DNA of 64,000 nt from Opisthorchis felineus (GCA_004794785.1 SJOL01008692.1:1754499-1818498); one strand, 5' to 3'. Shown: positions 24,841 through 38,599, counted from the stretch's first letter. Notes: a model not told the origin generated them from the letters alone. Made by a program: numbers and translations.

Positions 24841-27025
24841 CTGAGATCAAACGATGGAGGGATAATGTGAAAACAACTTGAGTTGGGAAGTTTCAGTGAA
24901 GCGCAGTTGCCCAGCAAAACTCAAATGTACCGAGTAACTGAGATCTAGTTAGCAGGAAAGATAAGTGTCGCCGGTGGGAACAACCTCATTGGTGTGCAGC
25001 ACCGTGGTTCATCCTTAGTAAATCTTTCTGAGTTAAAATAGACGGTTTGATCCTAAAATGACCACAAATTCCCGGTCAAACAGTGCACAACATTCTTTTG
25101 GTGGGAACACTCGATCGTGTGCATCAAGCGAATATTCTCTGGGCTTCAGATTCATACAGCTATCGAAAAATCGAATGAAGTAACACCGGTCATCGTAAGC
25201 TGTGCGGCTCTCGGCTTACACAATGGTCTATAAGAAGGACGACTGAGCTGCGAAACAGTCACAAATTACGGTGCACATCCGTCGAATGGCTGGTTGAAAC
25301 AATCTGGCATATGATGTTTAGCTGATACCCACCTAGAGCTAACAGCTGAATGGACTTCCCACCCAGAGGAGGGAACATCAAGTCCAACTAACTCGTAACA
25401 CGTACTGTCACTTTCGCCAGACGGGATAAGCTTGGATCAGAAGCCAGCTATGATTTCTGCAAGCCCATCTCATCTACTGAAGTGCCACCGCGAGGGTTAG
25501 GTTTGACAGACCCCGAAGAAAACTACCGACTTTTCTCAGTATTGTAATTCAACGATACAAGAAGGCCAGGAGGATACCCAACACCTTCACAAGAAGAATG
25601 AGAAGGCTACGCCGACAACTAAAAGGCACTAGGATCGAGGAAATGAAAACGATGACCAGGTAACCAAATGAACGCCTTCTAGACGTAATGTGGGAATGAT
25701 GTATGGAATCGAAGACAAAAAGGTCCCTCGGACTTGTAGCGAAGGCCACTGGTTTGCTCGCCTAGCTGGGAAATTTGGTTACGAAAGTTACATGGAGTGT
25801 CGTTGGCCGTAAATAGTGGCGTACTGGTAAGTTACCTAGTTTGGTATTTTGTGTCAGTATGCCTGTTGAGGGTTACTGGTTGAAAACGTTGTTCGTGTTG
25901 CACACTGGTTATGTAAGTGCTCAATAATTCAATAATAAACGCCCCGCTCTAAACACTGTTCCGTGTTGGTGGTGATTTTATCCGACTGACAGGTCATTAT
26001 CGACCGGCGCAAAAAGACTGCAAAGACAGCCGAAGTTGAAGTGGGTCATGCACAACATCCCATGATGCTGTAGAGGTAATGCAAAATTTGAAAACAGAAT
26101 CAGAGAGTTACACACACAAGTTATCTGCTTCTGCGAGATCAAAAAAACAGGAATCACCATTCTTTCAAGTCAGCGTCGCGTATTGCCTATGAAAAAACCT
26201 ACTGAAGTGATCAGGAGCCTTAAAAGATTCAGGAATGTGCTGAGAATTCGCAGCAAGGTGGCCTCACTGCTATAGATGCCTATGAAGTCATATTATCCTG
26301 AAGTTACTACCAAAAGTCATCAAGTGGCACCAGCTTGGAGACAGGTGGTGATGGTGGTGGTGAACAAACTGAGTTCCATTACCGAAAAGACTTCTTCTGC
26401 AAGCCAAGCGTATTCGACACATTAATACTCTTTTATAAGAAGCCTAATTAAAGATTACGTAAACAAAACAACAACGGACACTGGGGACAGAAATCGAATC
26501 CTTGACCTATTGATTACCATCAGAATTGTTTTCTATCAGTTGATCTGACGTCCGTTGTCACACGCATGCGCCCGCAATTTACATTGGTTCGCCACATCTC
26601 TGCTTGGTAGATCAACAGCCGAAAACTGTCAGTACGACCTGTGAGTCCCGTGCAGCACTTCGGATGAAGAGACGTTCGGTCGATAGGTCGTGGGTTCAGT
26701 TTCTGTTCCCGGAATAACTTACTGTCTGAGTTATGAATACTTGAACTTTCAGTCGACAGGTAAGAATAAACTGCTCTGCATCGGAATTAAATTACAGCTC
26801 ACTGTCGCCGTTTTGATCGCCCTTCTATCAAGAGACAGAGAGCATTGGGAGGTACCCATGAACTATTAACATAGGTTGATATTACCTCTCGTTTACATAC
26901 ACCTCACTCTGACGAATAGTGTGATCAACAGTTGAACGTGCGCCAGACGTTACCAGCCAAGCACAACCCACGCTATGAATCAAACCCACTTAGACAAACC
27001 ATCACAGAAACTAGCAAAGACTTAC
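24841..27025 (-). other. Intron between ankyrin exons D and E
   Basis: 2.2 kb. Apart from a short tRNA-like head (near 26,670-26,700: GGTCGTGGGTTCAGTTTC) and a TGG-rich patch near 26,345, nothing is recognised. Confidence 0.8.
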
Positions 27026-27211
27026 CGGCACGCGAGCCCTTCGGAATCATTCAACTGGGGAGGTCGTGTCGTACGTTCTGGTCTGAGCATGCGACATGTA
27101 ATGCGTGTGGGAGCACTGGCAGCACTGGGTGGGACGAGGATACGTAGACCAGGGTGTCGGCTGCCACGCATGGAACCACCGCGGGCATCGACCAAGAACG
27201 AGACCAAAAAT
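27026..27211 (-). CDS. ANK: Ankyrin exon D: first half of ZU5N (spectrin-binding)
   Basis: Residues 148-209 plus two bases of Arg-210. It begins [20 protein letters not shown], one of the most conserved blocks in animal ankyrins, and includes the DAR triad shown in vertebrate ankyrins to be needed for beta-spectrin binding. [15 protein letters not shown] and GEGLA-like (here SEGLAC) blocks follow. The acceptor is TAAACCACAG and the donor GTAAGTC. Exon length is 186 nt. The RKC insert of vertebrate ankyrins is replaced here by SAAS. Confidence 0.97.
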
Positions 27212-27689
27212 CTGTGGTTTACAAAATGAATGAACGAAAGCTGATACTGAACAAGGCGTAACGCGGTTTTCAAGTTATACAGAGTGATCTATCGTGAACA
27301 TCTCAGCCCGTGTTGGCATGTGCATTTTCGAAGTCAGACTATTTCACTGGCTGCCCTGAAGTTTATGAAGTGCAATCGTAGATTTCCTAACAGAGGCATG
27401 AAGGAAACGAACGAAAATGGTTTCTGTTGAGGGAATGCATGAATAGAAAACTGGCAAAATGCATTTTGTGAAAAACAAAGTTGATGTCACCCTTTTTGGC
27501 AACCTCTCATTTTGAAAGTCTTGCACTGCACATAATGGTTACAACTGGCAGCCTCAAACCGCTCTTTATCATAAAACGGTCAGTCTGTCCATGCACAGAG
27601 AACAAGGCGCAAAACAGGATAGTCAACTATAGCAGCTGGGGCGTGGCCCCGAAAGTTTGGAGCAGTAGAGGCATGTGAATGGCGCAACA

Positions 27690-27785
27690 CACTACGTACA
27701 AAGTTGTTTAAAACTTTTCGATAGCCCACCACCGCTTTCACCCTTCTTGGGGCTCATCATATAGGCACAGTCTCCGAGTAATGTG
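27690..27785 (-). mobile_element. Hammerhead-bearing repeat copy, degenerate
   Basis: The ribozyme region is at 27723-27766 on the minus strand. It reads ATGATGA instead of CTGATGA (C3 lost), has a stem II wobble at the closing pair, and GAAA is intact. It is flanked on the plus strand by ACACACTACG and by CACAGTCTCCGAG, as in the other copies. It lies just upstream of exon D and is shorter than the 13.0-kb copy. Confidence 0.65.
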
Positions 27786-29392
27786 AAGAAAATATTGTAC
27801 CAAGTGAAGCGAGAGGTGGCCTCTGTGCAGCACAGTTGAAGAATACATTAAATGAAAGATTCAGCTAGGATTCAGCTGACTCTATGTTAACAACAATTTA
27901 ATTTGGAAGTGGATGCATTTCACCAGTTTGCGTGAATGGTTTCGGCACGCTGTACCAAATGACCCCAAGGAACTAGAGATATGGAAAGGTGTTAATTTGA
28001 TTAGGGTCGAATGAGGTGTGAATCCGGAGGTCCTCACCCAGAGTCGGGGGTTAGACGTGTCACTGTATTATTGGCTGAAAACTCACGCATTAGGGTGCAC
28101 GAAGTTATTTTTGACTTGGTTTGATGTGGCTGCAAAGTAAACCAGCCAACCACACAAAACATCCTGGATTATTGTTGGACAGGCAAAGCGGATGGCATTT
28201 TCAACATCTTTTCAGAGGACTTTTTGATTACCATATCTAACATAGTGCTTTACAGTTCAAACTAGGAGGTGATCTCTGCGGAATTCTAAAGTTTATTAGG
28301 GGCTTCAAGAGGCCAACTCTGATATGTTCGTGAATTTTCACAAACTCTACGAACCACTACGTTTTGAACTGGGGGTTTGTCTGTGTACACCCAATGCAGC
28401 CCCGCTATCGGTCAGAAAAAAGAACCTTATTTTTGGAAAGCGCGCTGATACACAGTAGCAGATTTTTCCTCTGTAATTTGAGATGGCTCGGAAACTGATT
28501 GCCAGCCAAACCGGTTTTTCTTGACACCAAATAAAATTAGTATTCTTGGGAATGTCCGCTTCTGAGAGTGGTCTACGCGGAGATGATACAGGTTCAGGAA
28601 GAATGCCAATTCGGCGAAAAACGAAGTGGTCATATTGTCAATTATGTTACAAAAAAGTATGAGCTCTGGTTTTTCAAGTTCCTTTCACTAAAAATTGAGT
28701 TTTCCTCTCCAACTTCCAGAATACTTATACTAGAAATTACGCATACTGGTATCTAGTTTAAAAACGTTAGAATGGACATCGTTACGACAGACCTTTTGCT
28801 CCGACGAACACACTTTCCAAGCCTCGGCTTGCGGTTAAAACGAATTTTGGTCTCGAGCTGCTTCAGAACTCACCTACACAATTTTCTCTCGACAAAAGAA
28901 ACACGATTCGAACAAACCATATGAATGGAAATTTATCCAAGTAGCGGAAAACGTTCCCTTCCCAGAAGTGTTTTTGCTTTGAAAGCGTACAGAATGTTTG
29001 AAGTATAAAAGCCAGCCGGTCAAAACTCAGCGTGACTGTGAACAAGGGAGTAACATAGTTATATTCGGCCCTTGTGGAGTGTTAAAAGTGCTTTTGTCTG
29101 GAGAAAATCTCTATATATAGGATAAAAAGATCTCCTTAAATGACTGAGCATTTGTTTTGCTTTAGCTTGTGTGGTTTTGAACCAATACGAATGCTGTAAT
29201 TTCATTTTTTTCGAGAATACGATGTTATTTATGAGTACTTTTAGCTCATTCTACTGCACCCACAAACTTACTAATGCATACAACTTCTTTCGAAAAAACT
29301 TTATTTGAAGTGTGCTATATCAAAAACATGATACCAATGTTCCGAGTACCTCACTTCCATCAACGGCACACAAAACAGCTAACCGTGTTGTA

Positions 29393-29520
29393 GACCTGTG
29401 TGAATGTGAATTCCACAAATTCCGCAACAACCTACAATCAATAAGGAGGAAACAGTTGTACAGTGCTTCTCGGTTTTTCAGCATAGATCGGCTTCACTTG
29501 CAGGACGAAATCTCAAAGGA
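29393..29520 (+). mobile_element. SINE family 2, 3' part
   Basis: TTCCACAAATTCCGCAACAA followed by GTACAGTGCTTCTCGGTTTT, TCAGCATAGATCGGCTTCAC and TTGCAGGACGAAATCTC. The second module (GTACAGTGCTTYTCGGCTTT ... CAGGACGAAATCTC) recurs at 36.0, 36.3, 40.5 and 56.6 kb. Confidence 0.65.
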
Positions 29521-29695
29521 AAATGAAAAAAATTGTTCAGCAGGTTTCAGGCATCCGTAACGCTACCTGACCAGGATGTTCCGACAAGCAGGTCAATCGA
29601 TCGACATAAACAGGACAGTCATTGAGTTGTTGTTCAAGCTGTCAGGCAAAACAGTCACATCGCCTGTTTAGACGTGATAACTCGGCTGCGTCCAG

Positions 29696-29937
29696 CGTGA
29701 GCTGGTGGAGTGGTGATAACGCGCTCGTCTCGCATGTCGGATGTCCTGAGTTTAAACTTGGACATGGCCCAGGATATACGCTTCTGATGGGCTCGAATAA
29801 GAACGAAACTCGAGTCCAGTGCTTCCGCCTTTGGCGTGGAGTCGCCAGAATAATTGCGCCAGGACAGGACGGGGACTGTTCAAACGAGAGCATTGTGAAT
29901 ACGAATTCTACAAATTCCCCAACCACCTACAGCTAGG
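29696..29937 (+). mobile_element. tRNA-derived SINE, family 2
   Basis: The head GGTGGAGTGGTGATAACGCG, then CGTCTCGCATGTCGG and TCCTGAGTTTAAAC, has tRNA-like A/B box spacing. The body GCTTCCGCCTTTGGCGTGGA, AATTGCGCCAGGACAGGACG ends in ACAAATTCCCCAACCACCTA. The last part is shared with 29.4 kb. Confidence 0.65.
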
Positions 29938-31439
29938 CTAAACCTGTTCTTTCCATTTTAACCGAGACTATAGGAAGTCGGTAGAAAAATAAGGAAACAT
30001 TCAACTATCTCAATACCAAATCGACATTATTAACCGTACCTCAGCTGAAGCCGTCATCCCGATGGAGATGAAATGAGATGAGAACTCAATGGAGTCTGAT
30101 ATGTAGATGGCGTTTTGCTGACTTCGACCAAACATAAGGTAGCCGCAAGTGATTCGTCTTTTCATCACAGAACTTCACCCTGCTTCGTAAGCGTCACGCG
30201 AACTGCACCACAAAATAATTGCGGACCTAACCGTTTGCCAATCATTTTTTTCACACAAAAAGGGTGGTAGGATGTACAAACTTGTGTTTGTTTAACAGAT
30301 CACATTCACTATAAAATAGCCCGATTAAGAACGAGCCCAACCACAGGGTAATACGAAAGTCAGGGCAATTCCGCATCCAGACAGCCGCCGATATTGAATG
30401 AAAACCAGTCTCGGTGTAGTAGATGAACAACGTCCAAACACGTGATATCAAATGCCAACGAAAGCCGACCGCCTATGGGATTGATGCAGGTTTGGCTGTG
30501 GCACTTTCTTGCTTAAAACCTTAAGAGAAAACACCACAAAGGATCTGGGCCATGACGACGACTCAGATTAATCAATGAACTCTCATTAAGCAGTGTGTCA
30601 TAGACATAGCTGATAGGTTATCCTCCGAAGTAAGCAAACTCTTCCAGATTTAACTTAATCTGGCTTGGCTGCAACTTAGTCTTAGATAGGCATTCAGTGT
30701 TAGAACGGTACACAGTCCCAAAACCGACTGAAGATGAGAAAGCCTAAGACTGCAGTGAAACAATGCAACATAGCTCAATAGTTGTCGAGTTCTAATTACT
30801 TTCTTCTTGAGATCTGCGGACACGGCTTCGAGATGAGTTAACTTGTCTGGTGATTTTCATTTGAGGTGACAAAACCGCTGGTTTGTAAAGATCTCGATGA
30901 CAGGAGCTGAGAACCAATCAGGAGATTGTACTAGTATGTGCCGATTACAGATATTGAATACTTGGAGCATTCGCTGAAGACGAAATGAAAAATGCCCTCC
31001 GAACCTTAAGGTTGTTGTTTAAATCAGCCTAATACAAATAAAATTTTGTTACTTCTAAGCAGAGAGTGTGATGCGGTTCCTATTGTTCACCAGGAGACTG
31101 CTGGAAGGACCCTATATCCTATTGTACAGGTTAACTATGAACCTCAAGGGTGTAACGGGTACATTTTCCTCATATTTAACCTTTGTTGCGATGAACTTTC
31201 CCTCCAATCCAGAAGAGTTCAGCGTAAATGGGCCCTGTTGCACAAAAAAACGCCTAATATTCTTTCCTCACGAAGTCTTTACATGGAGCTGTCAAAACTT
31301 ACCACGATAAACAAACAGCCGATCGAACGTACAGTTCTCATTTAGTTCTGAATCGGAACACCATTCACGAGAAGCGATAGAAAAGGACATCTCATAAATT
31401 AAACAGGTTCTGGTCAAACGATTGACAAACACTCTGATG

Positions 31440-31510
31440 GTGGCTTAAATACATTATATCATATATATTATATCTATATTGTATATCATTATTAATACAT
31501 TATATTTTGG
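31440..31510. repeat. AT-rich imperfect repeat
   Basis: TACATTATATCATATATATT and its near repeats, including a second TACATTATAT 50 nt later. Intronic. Confidence 0.7.
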
Positions 31511-32189
31511 CAGTTACTTATGGCCGGAAAATGACCCTGGGAAGCTGACTTGAGGGTGCCAAGATATTGACTCAGACGTTCGTGGTTTGAACAGATTCCT
31601 GGATTATAGATTGCTTTTTATCTGGCATTGAGCATCCTCAGCTCTAGTGTTTTCATTGAATAGCATGACAAGTATTCAAGGAAGGTGCCAGAGAACCACG
31701 GTACAGACAAAACGACGGAAGATTTAAGTCCATGGACAAACAAATGCGTTTTCGGCAGTTCAAAACCGCCACGTTTATCCAATCGTTCCTTGAAAACCTA
31801 AGTGGCTGCTATTCACCCGTTCACTCAAAGATGCTCCTTCCTTTCAGAGATCGTGTCATTGCTGAGTTTTATCCATGTTGATTTTTCTATCAGTATTAAC
31901 AACAGTCGTTTTAGGACATCACTAGATTTATTCTGGTAGAAGGGAGTTCAATTGCTTTCCTATGAATTTTGTATGCCACATCATAAAACAACTAAGTCTT
32001 CAGTAAACTGGGAGATTCGGTACGGTTTCACAAAAACTGCTTAAATGGTGTATCAGATGCGTTGAGTACATGCGCACAGTCAATAAGGTTCGCAATTCAA
32101 AACTGATATGGTACGGGACACCTTGATCACGAGAACCAAAGAAAGACTTATGGAGGTCCTTTTTTCGTATCCTCAAGCTTAACCTGAGG

Positions 32190-32425
32190 CGAGTGATAAT
32201 TTAAGTCTCAAATGAAGTCAGCAACTGAGGTTGACGACAGATTGTGACTACTCAGCTGCGCTGGTCATTGCCGTCTTCCTAGATGGGGACCCCGAGACAG
32301 GCCACATCAAAGGTTAGAGACATTGTCAAAAATGGCCCAGTCGCGCCCTCAATGGCGCCGGTGTATCCAATGCGCAGCTACATACACCACCTTCCCAAAT
32401 CATCAGCGAACCAAACTGTGGCAGC
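32190..32425 (+). pseudogene. LINE 3' end fragment
   Basis: Bases 32270-32360 encode, across frame changes, a degenerate RLPGWGPRD block (LPRWGPRDRPHQ) followed by KMAQSRPQWRRCIQ, the same C-terminal block seen at 44.7 kb. The open frame on this strand from 32,471 has no similarity that I can recognise. Confidence 0.6.
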
Positions 32426-34638
32426 TACAACCACTGTACGACAGGTACGCGGTTCTTACAGCTGATACTGATGAACAATGAGTACTTATTGGGTCGATGG
32501 ACAGAACGTAACGGATGTTTGGTGATCGATGAGGGGAAATTCAATCGGTTACTACAATTACAGATTATGCTGCGACGTGGTTTGGTATATGAGCTTTTAC
32601 CACCGTTTCAAGCCACTTTTCAGCCCTCTCAATATAAAGCCCAGTTGCGGATGGGCCGGCAGAAGCCAAGGATGCGGGATGCGGTGCAAAGACATTTTAA
32701 TTGATGGCACGGAGATATGTCATATTCCCGACAAGAATTCAAAGTTGCGAAGCATGATGTGTTTGCTTAGAGGCTGGATTATCAGTCCGTTCAATATAGT
32801 TGCGAAAGCTGTAGGACTCTCCCTTTTTGATCAAGCATCCAGATAGTTACATCCCAGAGGAGGCGCAAAATCTGCTGTGATGCCGAACAAACCTAATCAA
32901 ACCTAACAGAATGGTGGATGGTTATTAATGCTTCAGCAAGAAACTGTAATTTGGTATCCGGTGAACTGGCATACATATTCGTCTAGTTTTGTAAAACCAT
33001 GCTCATTTCTGTCGCATGTATGCCGTATTTGTAAACTGGTCTACAGTACTCACTCTATCCAACTATTCCCCTCCATCATTTTCAAAGAAACGTGTGGGCG
33101 CCCGCGACATATTTTCATACTATTTGGCCTTCTACTGTACGGCAACCTCTTTAATACGACCGAATTTGTTTACCTCGGTCGGGATCTTACTAAAGTAGGA
33201 GCAAGGTATATTAACCCGCAGTTGAACCGTTGGAGTGTCCCCATTTAGATCTACAAATGATCTTCCTAAATGCCCTGGACGTTCCTAAATGACTTTTTGC
33301 TACATTGTACAAACCAAACTACTTATTGGCTAGCTAGCCGTATGTGTGTGGCTCGCGTGCATCGTGTGAGTAGTGCGGGCTACTCAACTCATGCACCACC
33401 TTTCAACTTTTAATTTCTCCCAACCAGTTGGGCATGCTGATGGCTCCACACACGCTTCTTCTTATCTACCCCAAAATCTTACTTCCCGGGTTTACACCGA
33501 GTGAATGGCGTTCAGACTCAGTGCAAACCGCCGGAGGGTCTATTGGCATAGTTCGATGTGTCAGGGAAATCAGAAGACGGATACCAGCCCAATACAGTAT
33601 TCGCCAAACCATTTCGCGTTGGCCGTCACCAGTAGCACGAAAGTGGGTCCTATGAGCCAACGGGGATATGAGCGCACGTATTTACCCACTTCACTGGAGC
33701 TTTTCTGCGACATTTTTACGCCAGACAATTTGCACACGTAGCTATGGGGTTATCGAGTACACCAAAGCATGTGCTAACTGAACCGATGAATAAATTGTCA
33801 TAAGAGTAGATCGTAAAGAAAACCTTCAGGGTGGCAATAAAGCTCCATCGATCTAATTCAGGTGGGCAGCTGGCCGGCGTATCTGAGTAGCCGAGCCAAG
33901 TCCTTACCGTTGCTCGGGGGAGGGGGTTAAGGTATATGGTTTTTATGGTCTGCGAAGCAGATGGCAACGCTTTACAGTACGACGCAACACTTACGATATG
34001 AAGTAAAATCGAGAAGTGAAGTTAACTGGGGTGGTAGGATGTCATACAGCAGTTTAGGTGGAATCGATCGAGTAAATTACACAATACACCCACTTTGGTA
34101 CGACACAAGGTGCACGGTTTGAGGGTACACGTTGTTCAACATGATAAGGTGACAACGAGCCAAATAGAATAGACATGTTTAAAGCCACGTAACAGTAGGC
34201 AGCTTACTTCATCGCGCATAAAAATGGTGAGCCACCTGTTTCAATCAATGGAGGAATTGTTTATTAAGCCCCGAATGCGTTTTGGAGACCGTTTCGTACC
34301 GTTTGGATTACTCGATAGCAACTTCATATCGACAAGAAATGATCGGTTATTGACGGCTCTGCAGAAGTCCGGGCACCATCACATCGCATAACATTTGTAT
34401 ATCTGTGTCAAACGCAAGACTCGCTCACATCATCACATAATGACGATTGGAGAAATGAAGTAACCATTAGTGAAGCTTAGCCGGAAGCAACTCCTCTCAG
34501 TCATCCGACTTTATCCAGTTAACGATTAGGAAGCATAGCAAGGTGCGCAAACGTGTTTGGAATTATCACCACAGACACTGACGCTCCACTGTTTTGCAAC
34601 TACAAAATTCATCCGAGAACAGCATTACAGTGGAATGA

Positions 34639-34657
34639 AGAGAGAGAGAGAGAGAGG
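34639..34657. repeat. (GA)n microsatellite
   Basis: Nine GA units inside the 15-kb intron. Confidence 0.9.
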
Positions 34658-35281
34658 ACAAGGAACGGATTGGTGACAGAATTATACAAGCACTGTGTGA
34701 GGCCTATAGCTCCAGAAACTCATCCAGAGAAGCTGAATAGAAATTGACAGCTTAAACGTCGATGAAATCCGTTCGCAGCTGCAACCTGAAACGCATCCAC
34801 CCACATGTAAAGAGGACCAAAATAACCACTTTTTGCAGGGCAGATGGCACCATACCGCAGCCTACTGCTAAACCACAAGTTTTATTAGAGTGTGGAACGT
34901 GGAGAACAACACTAGTCCAGGCGAGTGTACTTTATGGCATTGGCAGTTTTCCGTGGCTGAAGTACCCGCTGCATAAACAAACACACGTTGGTTGCGAATG
35001 CGTTGGCTTTATCCATTACGAAGAATGGCTCTGAAACCGATGGTTAAAGAAGTGAAGATATACCACCTTCCACAAGAGTACGAGGACTGTACCAGCAGAT
35101 ATATATTTGTCGGAACTAATGCAACTACTGAGCTATGTCGAATCTTCATCCCCAAGTGTTCTTCCTCAAATTCAGAAAGGCGTGTTTCAAGAGTGGGCAT
35201 TCTGAAGCATGGCCTGACACTTGACAAGTGCAAAGTACAAGCTAGGGGCAGTATAATGTTGGTTGGCTAATCTACTGACGG

Positions 35282-35470
35282 TCATGCTTTCTGCCTGTTT
35301 TCAACAATGAGAACCATGTCAACTGAGTACCCGCCAATGACAGGTCGAACACCGGGTTTCTGAAGATCCTTCAGTGTCCTCCTGATTCGTTTACCGACGA
35401 TGTAGTCGAATGGGTGGAGAACGTCGTCGAACATCAATTCCGTGACACAGCCCTGCACACATACTGTGTT
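35282..35470 (-). pseudogene. LINE reverse transcriptase palm fragment
   Basis: FDYIVGKRIRRTLKDLQKPG and VRPVIGGYSVDMVLIVE align with FNFVIDEIMRRTLEDLQxPGV ... LEYADDIVLI; the catalytic YADD is eroded to YSVD. Lies in the 15-kb intron between exons C and D. Confidence 0.65.
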
Positions 35471-35689
35471 TTTGTGCGTTTTCGATAAAGCAAGATTCGC
35501 CATCTATCACAAATGACACAACCAAGATCAACATCATTTTACGAGTTTTTTCATCCTCGCCTACTAATGTACAGTACTGTAGAAAAGACTGAACAAGGAA
35601 TGATTGGATGTTGTTTTTCCGGATGACTGAAAAATATGAGTCAACGAAAACAAACAACGGGTCACTCGCTATGAAGATGACGGCTAAAC

Positions 35690-35770
35690 TTAAATTGGCA
35701 TGTTTGTACGGCAGTGAAACGTCAGCGTTCGCCTCTGGTGTTGCTGTTAATCATGATGGTGAAAGAGACG
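35690..35770 (+). repeat. Repeat fragment, possible LINE (LYGSET) piece
   Basis: TTTGTACGGCAGTGAAACGT followed by CAGCGTTCGCCTCTGGTGTT reads LYGSETSAF, similar to the LLYGSETWPL block of LINEs. Related sequence occurs at the window start and at 51.3 kb. Confidence 0.4.
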
Positions 35771-36040
35771 AAAAAGTATCTAATGCTCGACTATTGCTCC
35801 TAAGCATGTTCATAAATATCCGAATCGTTTCTTGGTAGTATGCGTTTTGGAAATTTTAGTTGAAATGTGTCCTGTGAGTGAAGTCAATCTAAGCCGAAAC
35901 GCACGACTGTTCCACCTCTAACTGGAATCATCAGCAGGGCGCACCTCCAAAATCTTTAGAGCGATTTGGACCTACGACCTCCCTGCTAGTAGTTGAAGTT
36001 GTTCGTAGTGTGAAGGGATTTGGAAATTTTGGTAGAGATT

Positions 36041-36104
36041 TCCTCCAGTGCCTCTCGGCTTTTCAAGCATAGATTGGCTTCACTTACAGGACGAAATCTC
36101 CACC
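36041..36104 (+). repeat. SINE family 2, 3' fragment
   Basis: CCAGTGCCTCTCGGCTTTTC, AAGCATAGATTGGCTTCACT and TACAGGACGAAATCTCCACC match the 3' module at 29.46 kb. Confidence 0.6.
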
Positions 36105-36221
36105 AAAGTAGTTGAAGTCTAAACCGTCCGGCCAGTCAACAAGTGACCCCTCGATTGACCTGAGTGGCACTATGTGCTCTCTAAGTGCAAAGTATTCACA
36201 TTACTGACCAGTCACCCGTGA

Positions 36222-36385
36222 CCTAACGGCTTACTTTTCAATTAACAGCCGACAGTTCGCGGGTTCCAAGCTACCTGGAGATTCGTAGATTGCGCACTCC
36301 TGGTGATTCATGATGGACAGGCAGCTGTACAGTGTTCCTCTGATTTTCGGCACAGATGGACCTAATTTTACAGGACGAAATATAG
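36222..36385 (+). mobile_element. SINE family 2, diverged copy
   Basis: A tRNA-like head with B-box remnant (GCGGGTTCCAAGC) is followed about 60 nt later by GTACAGTGTTCCTCTGATTT and TACAGGACGAAATATAG. Confidence 0.55.
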
Positions 36386-37958
36386 ATTGAAGTTGTTTCT
36401 TCCTTATCATGCTAGAGGGTTGGTACTGCGGCTGACAATATTGAACAAGGCGAACCGACTCAGACAAATCAACCGTTATGTCCGGGTACAATAATCCGTG
36501 CATGTGGCTATCGATCGACTGACGGGCATGCGTGATCAGTTGTTCTTGATGCAGGTTTGTTCCGAAAATCAGCCAATTGTACGTTACGAGAAACCCTTCA
36601 TGAATTTCCTCTGTCTTGTGGTATTTACGACCTGTTGACAACCAAGTATTTGCTTACAGACGAACAAGAAAAAAGGCGCTATAAATGTCCCAGAAAATCA
36701 TACGGCACCGGGTAGAAATTGATCGTTAGCAAGCGGAAATGAAGTACTTGGATCAATATATAGACATACGAATGCTGAGTAGGAGGAACAATAGCGATCG
36801 ATCCCACAAATTCCGCGGCTAAAATAACCACATGTTATATCCCGGACAAAAATGTAAGGTAGATGTGAGTGTCCTCTCTTGGATAGTCACTTGTCGTGTG
36901 CCGCGTAACGTGCCTGTGGGCCGTGAACTGATTGAAATTGTAGTTTGCTTCAGCTAGACAAGGGAGACAATCCACGCTTGCGTGCGTATCTCTACCCTCG
37001 AGGTTGAGGACAGCAAACACAAGCAGAACACAAGTTTGTATTGTTGGCATGTCAACCCAATAAACTGGGGTCAGGAGAATTATGATTGATCACAGTCGAG
37101 GTCACGCTACCGAGACAGTGCAACCGGGAAAAGGATGCGCGGGCTTATCGCTCATAAGGTCTCGAACAGATAAGGAATTTGTGAAAAAAGCCTTGCTAAC
37201 TTGTGTTTTCTCCCCCAACCATCAGTATCCATAGGCTTATCCATATGGCCAACTAATGCACAAATAGCAGATGAAATGATAGCCAAGGTAAGAAGAGCTG
37301 ACTTTTGAAGGAATAGGGCGATGTAACACTGAGAGAAACAGGCCTGGGCAATTTCGGACGTCAATTCGATCGACCCAGCGGATCTGAATGAAGACTTTAT
37401 TATCGATAGCAAATTAGCATTCGAAGGTGATGCCAAGGGGCTTCTTGGCTGATAGGCTGAGGATATGTAGAAAACAAACATCGCCAGGAACATAAATTCA
37501 CTCGAGAAGATCTACTTCCACGGTGGCCAACAAACACGACAGATGCACACATACCCGATTGGGCATACATCCAATCGTGCTGACTGGGGCAGCAGGCAAC
37601 ACTACAGCATCCGAGTCAGAGATATCCCGTATATGGACCAGTTAGGCTGAGATTCAAGCACGTGATCGGTATGAATAGGGGCAAGCCTTGATTTGTCATT
37701 CGCACAACACAAAGGCTCCGCCCTCTTGTCAGTTAGAGATGGAACGGGTGAGAAATGTGCATCCAACGTTACCGAAACCTTTTTTTCGCCAGTCAGCCAA
37801 AATCAGTGGCTGCATCACTTCAATATGATGCCTGTGATAAATTCCGTCTGAAATTTAAAATTCTTTGTCTGCTTGCGCAAAGCATACATTACAGACAGAG
37901 AGGATGTTGGTGTTCGGGTAGGATGAATTGTTGGACAAGATAGACACGAAAATGCGAA

Positions 37959-38144
37959 CAAAATCGTTCAGCTGTAACAGCCCTTCTGTGCCTAGCTGCC
38001 ATGCCACCCGAAGGAAGCACGAGGGCTGGGACACTGCCAGGTTGCCCAAGCCTAGATAGGGGAAGTCGAGAGGCAGAGGTCGGGTTCGAACCACGGACCT
38101 TTCGGTTCGTAAGCTGGCGCCTTAACCACTGAACCATCTCGCCC
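37959..38144 (-). mobile_element. tRNA-derived SINE, family 1
   Basis: Full-length minus-strand copy with the same landmarks: AAAATCGTTCAGCTGTAACA, GAAGGAAGCACGAGGGCTGG, GGGTTCGAACCACGG and CTTAACCACTGAACCATCTC on the plus strand. Confidence 0.85.
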
Positions 38145-38599
38145 TTGCGAACAGCTAATAGTCGGTTTATATGCAATATGGACAATTCCTTCAATCATCC
38201 TTTCCCTTGTTCAGTGAGGTCCGTAAAATTCAAAACATGTAACATGTAACATGGCTTCAGTTTATTTGGCGTGAAGATCCAGTGCCCTGGTACATTCTAA
38301 AATGCTGCATACAGAACATGCATCAAACTGAACATAAGCCGAGTAGAGCTCAATGCCCGCCCAAGTAGCAAGTCACGAATCAAAATTTTTGGGCACACTA
38401 GACCCACCAGTGGGGCCTATTCAGCCTATTACGTAGAAATGAATAACACAACCTCAGTGTGCCATAATTCAATCCGACAGACTTGAACTTAAGAAAGCGT
38501 GAAAATTAAGGCGCGAGCTACATGACAGAAGGTTCTTGGTTTATTTGCACAGTCAGGACCTGTCACTCATAAGCTTGTAACAAGCTGAAACTATATCAG

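Noticed and set aside
29642..29936. Overlapping frames of about 100 codons on both strands
   Set aside because: They fall within a tRNA-derived SINE.
36231..36641. 136-codon minus frame containing EIHEGFLVTYNW, superficially like the start of ZU5N
   Set aside because: No DARGG block follows, the true ZU5N start is at 27.2 kb, and part of the frame overlaps a SINE family 2 copy.
37152..37493. Minus-strand open frame with a good acceptor (CATATCCTCAG) and correct phase to follow exon A
   Set aside because: No convincing donor, hydrophobic sequence unlike the ankyrin linker, and exons B and C already explain the phase with better splice signals.
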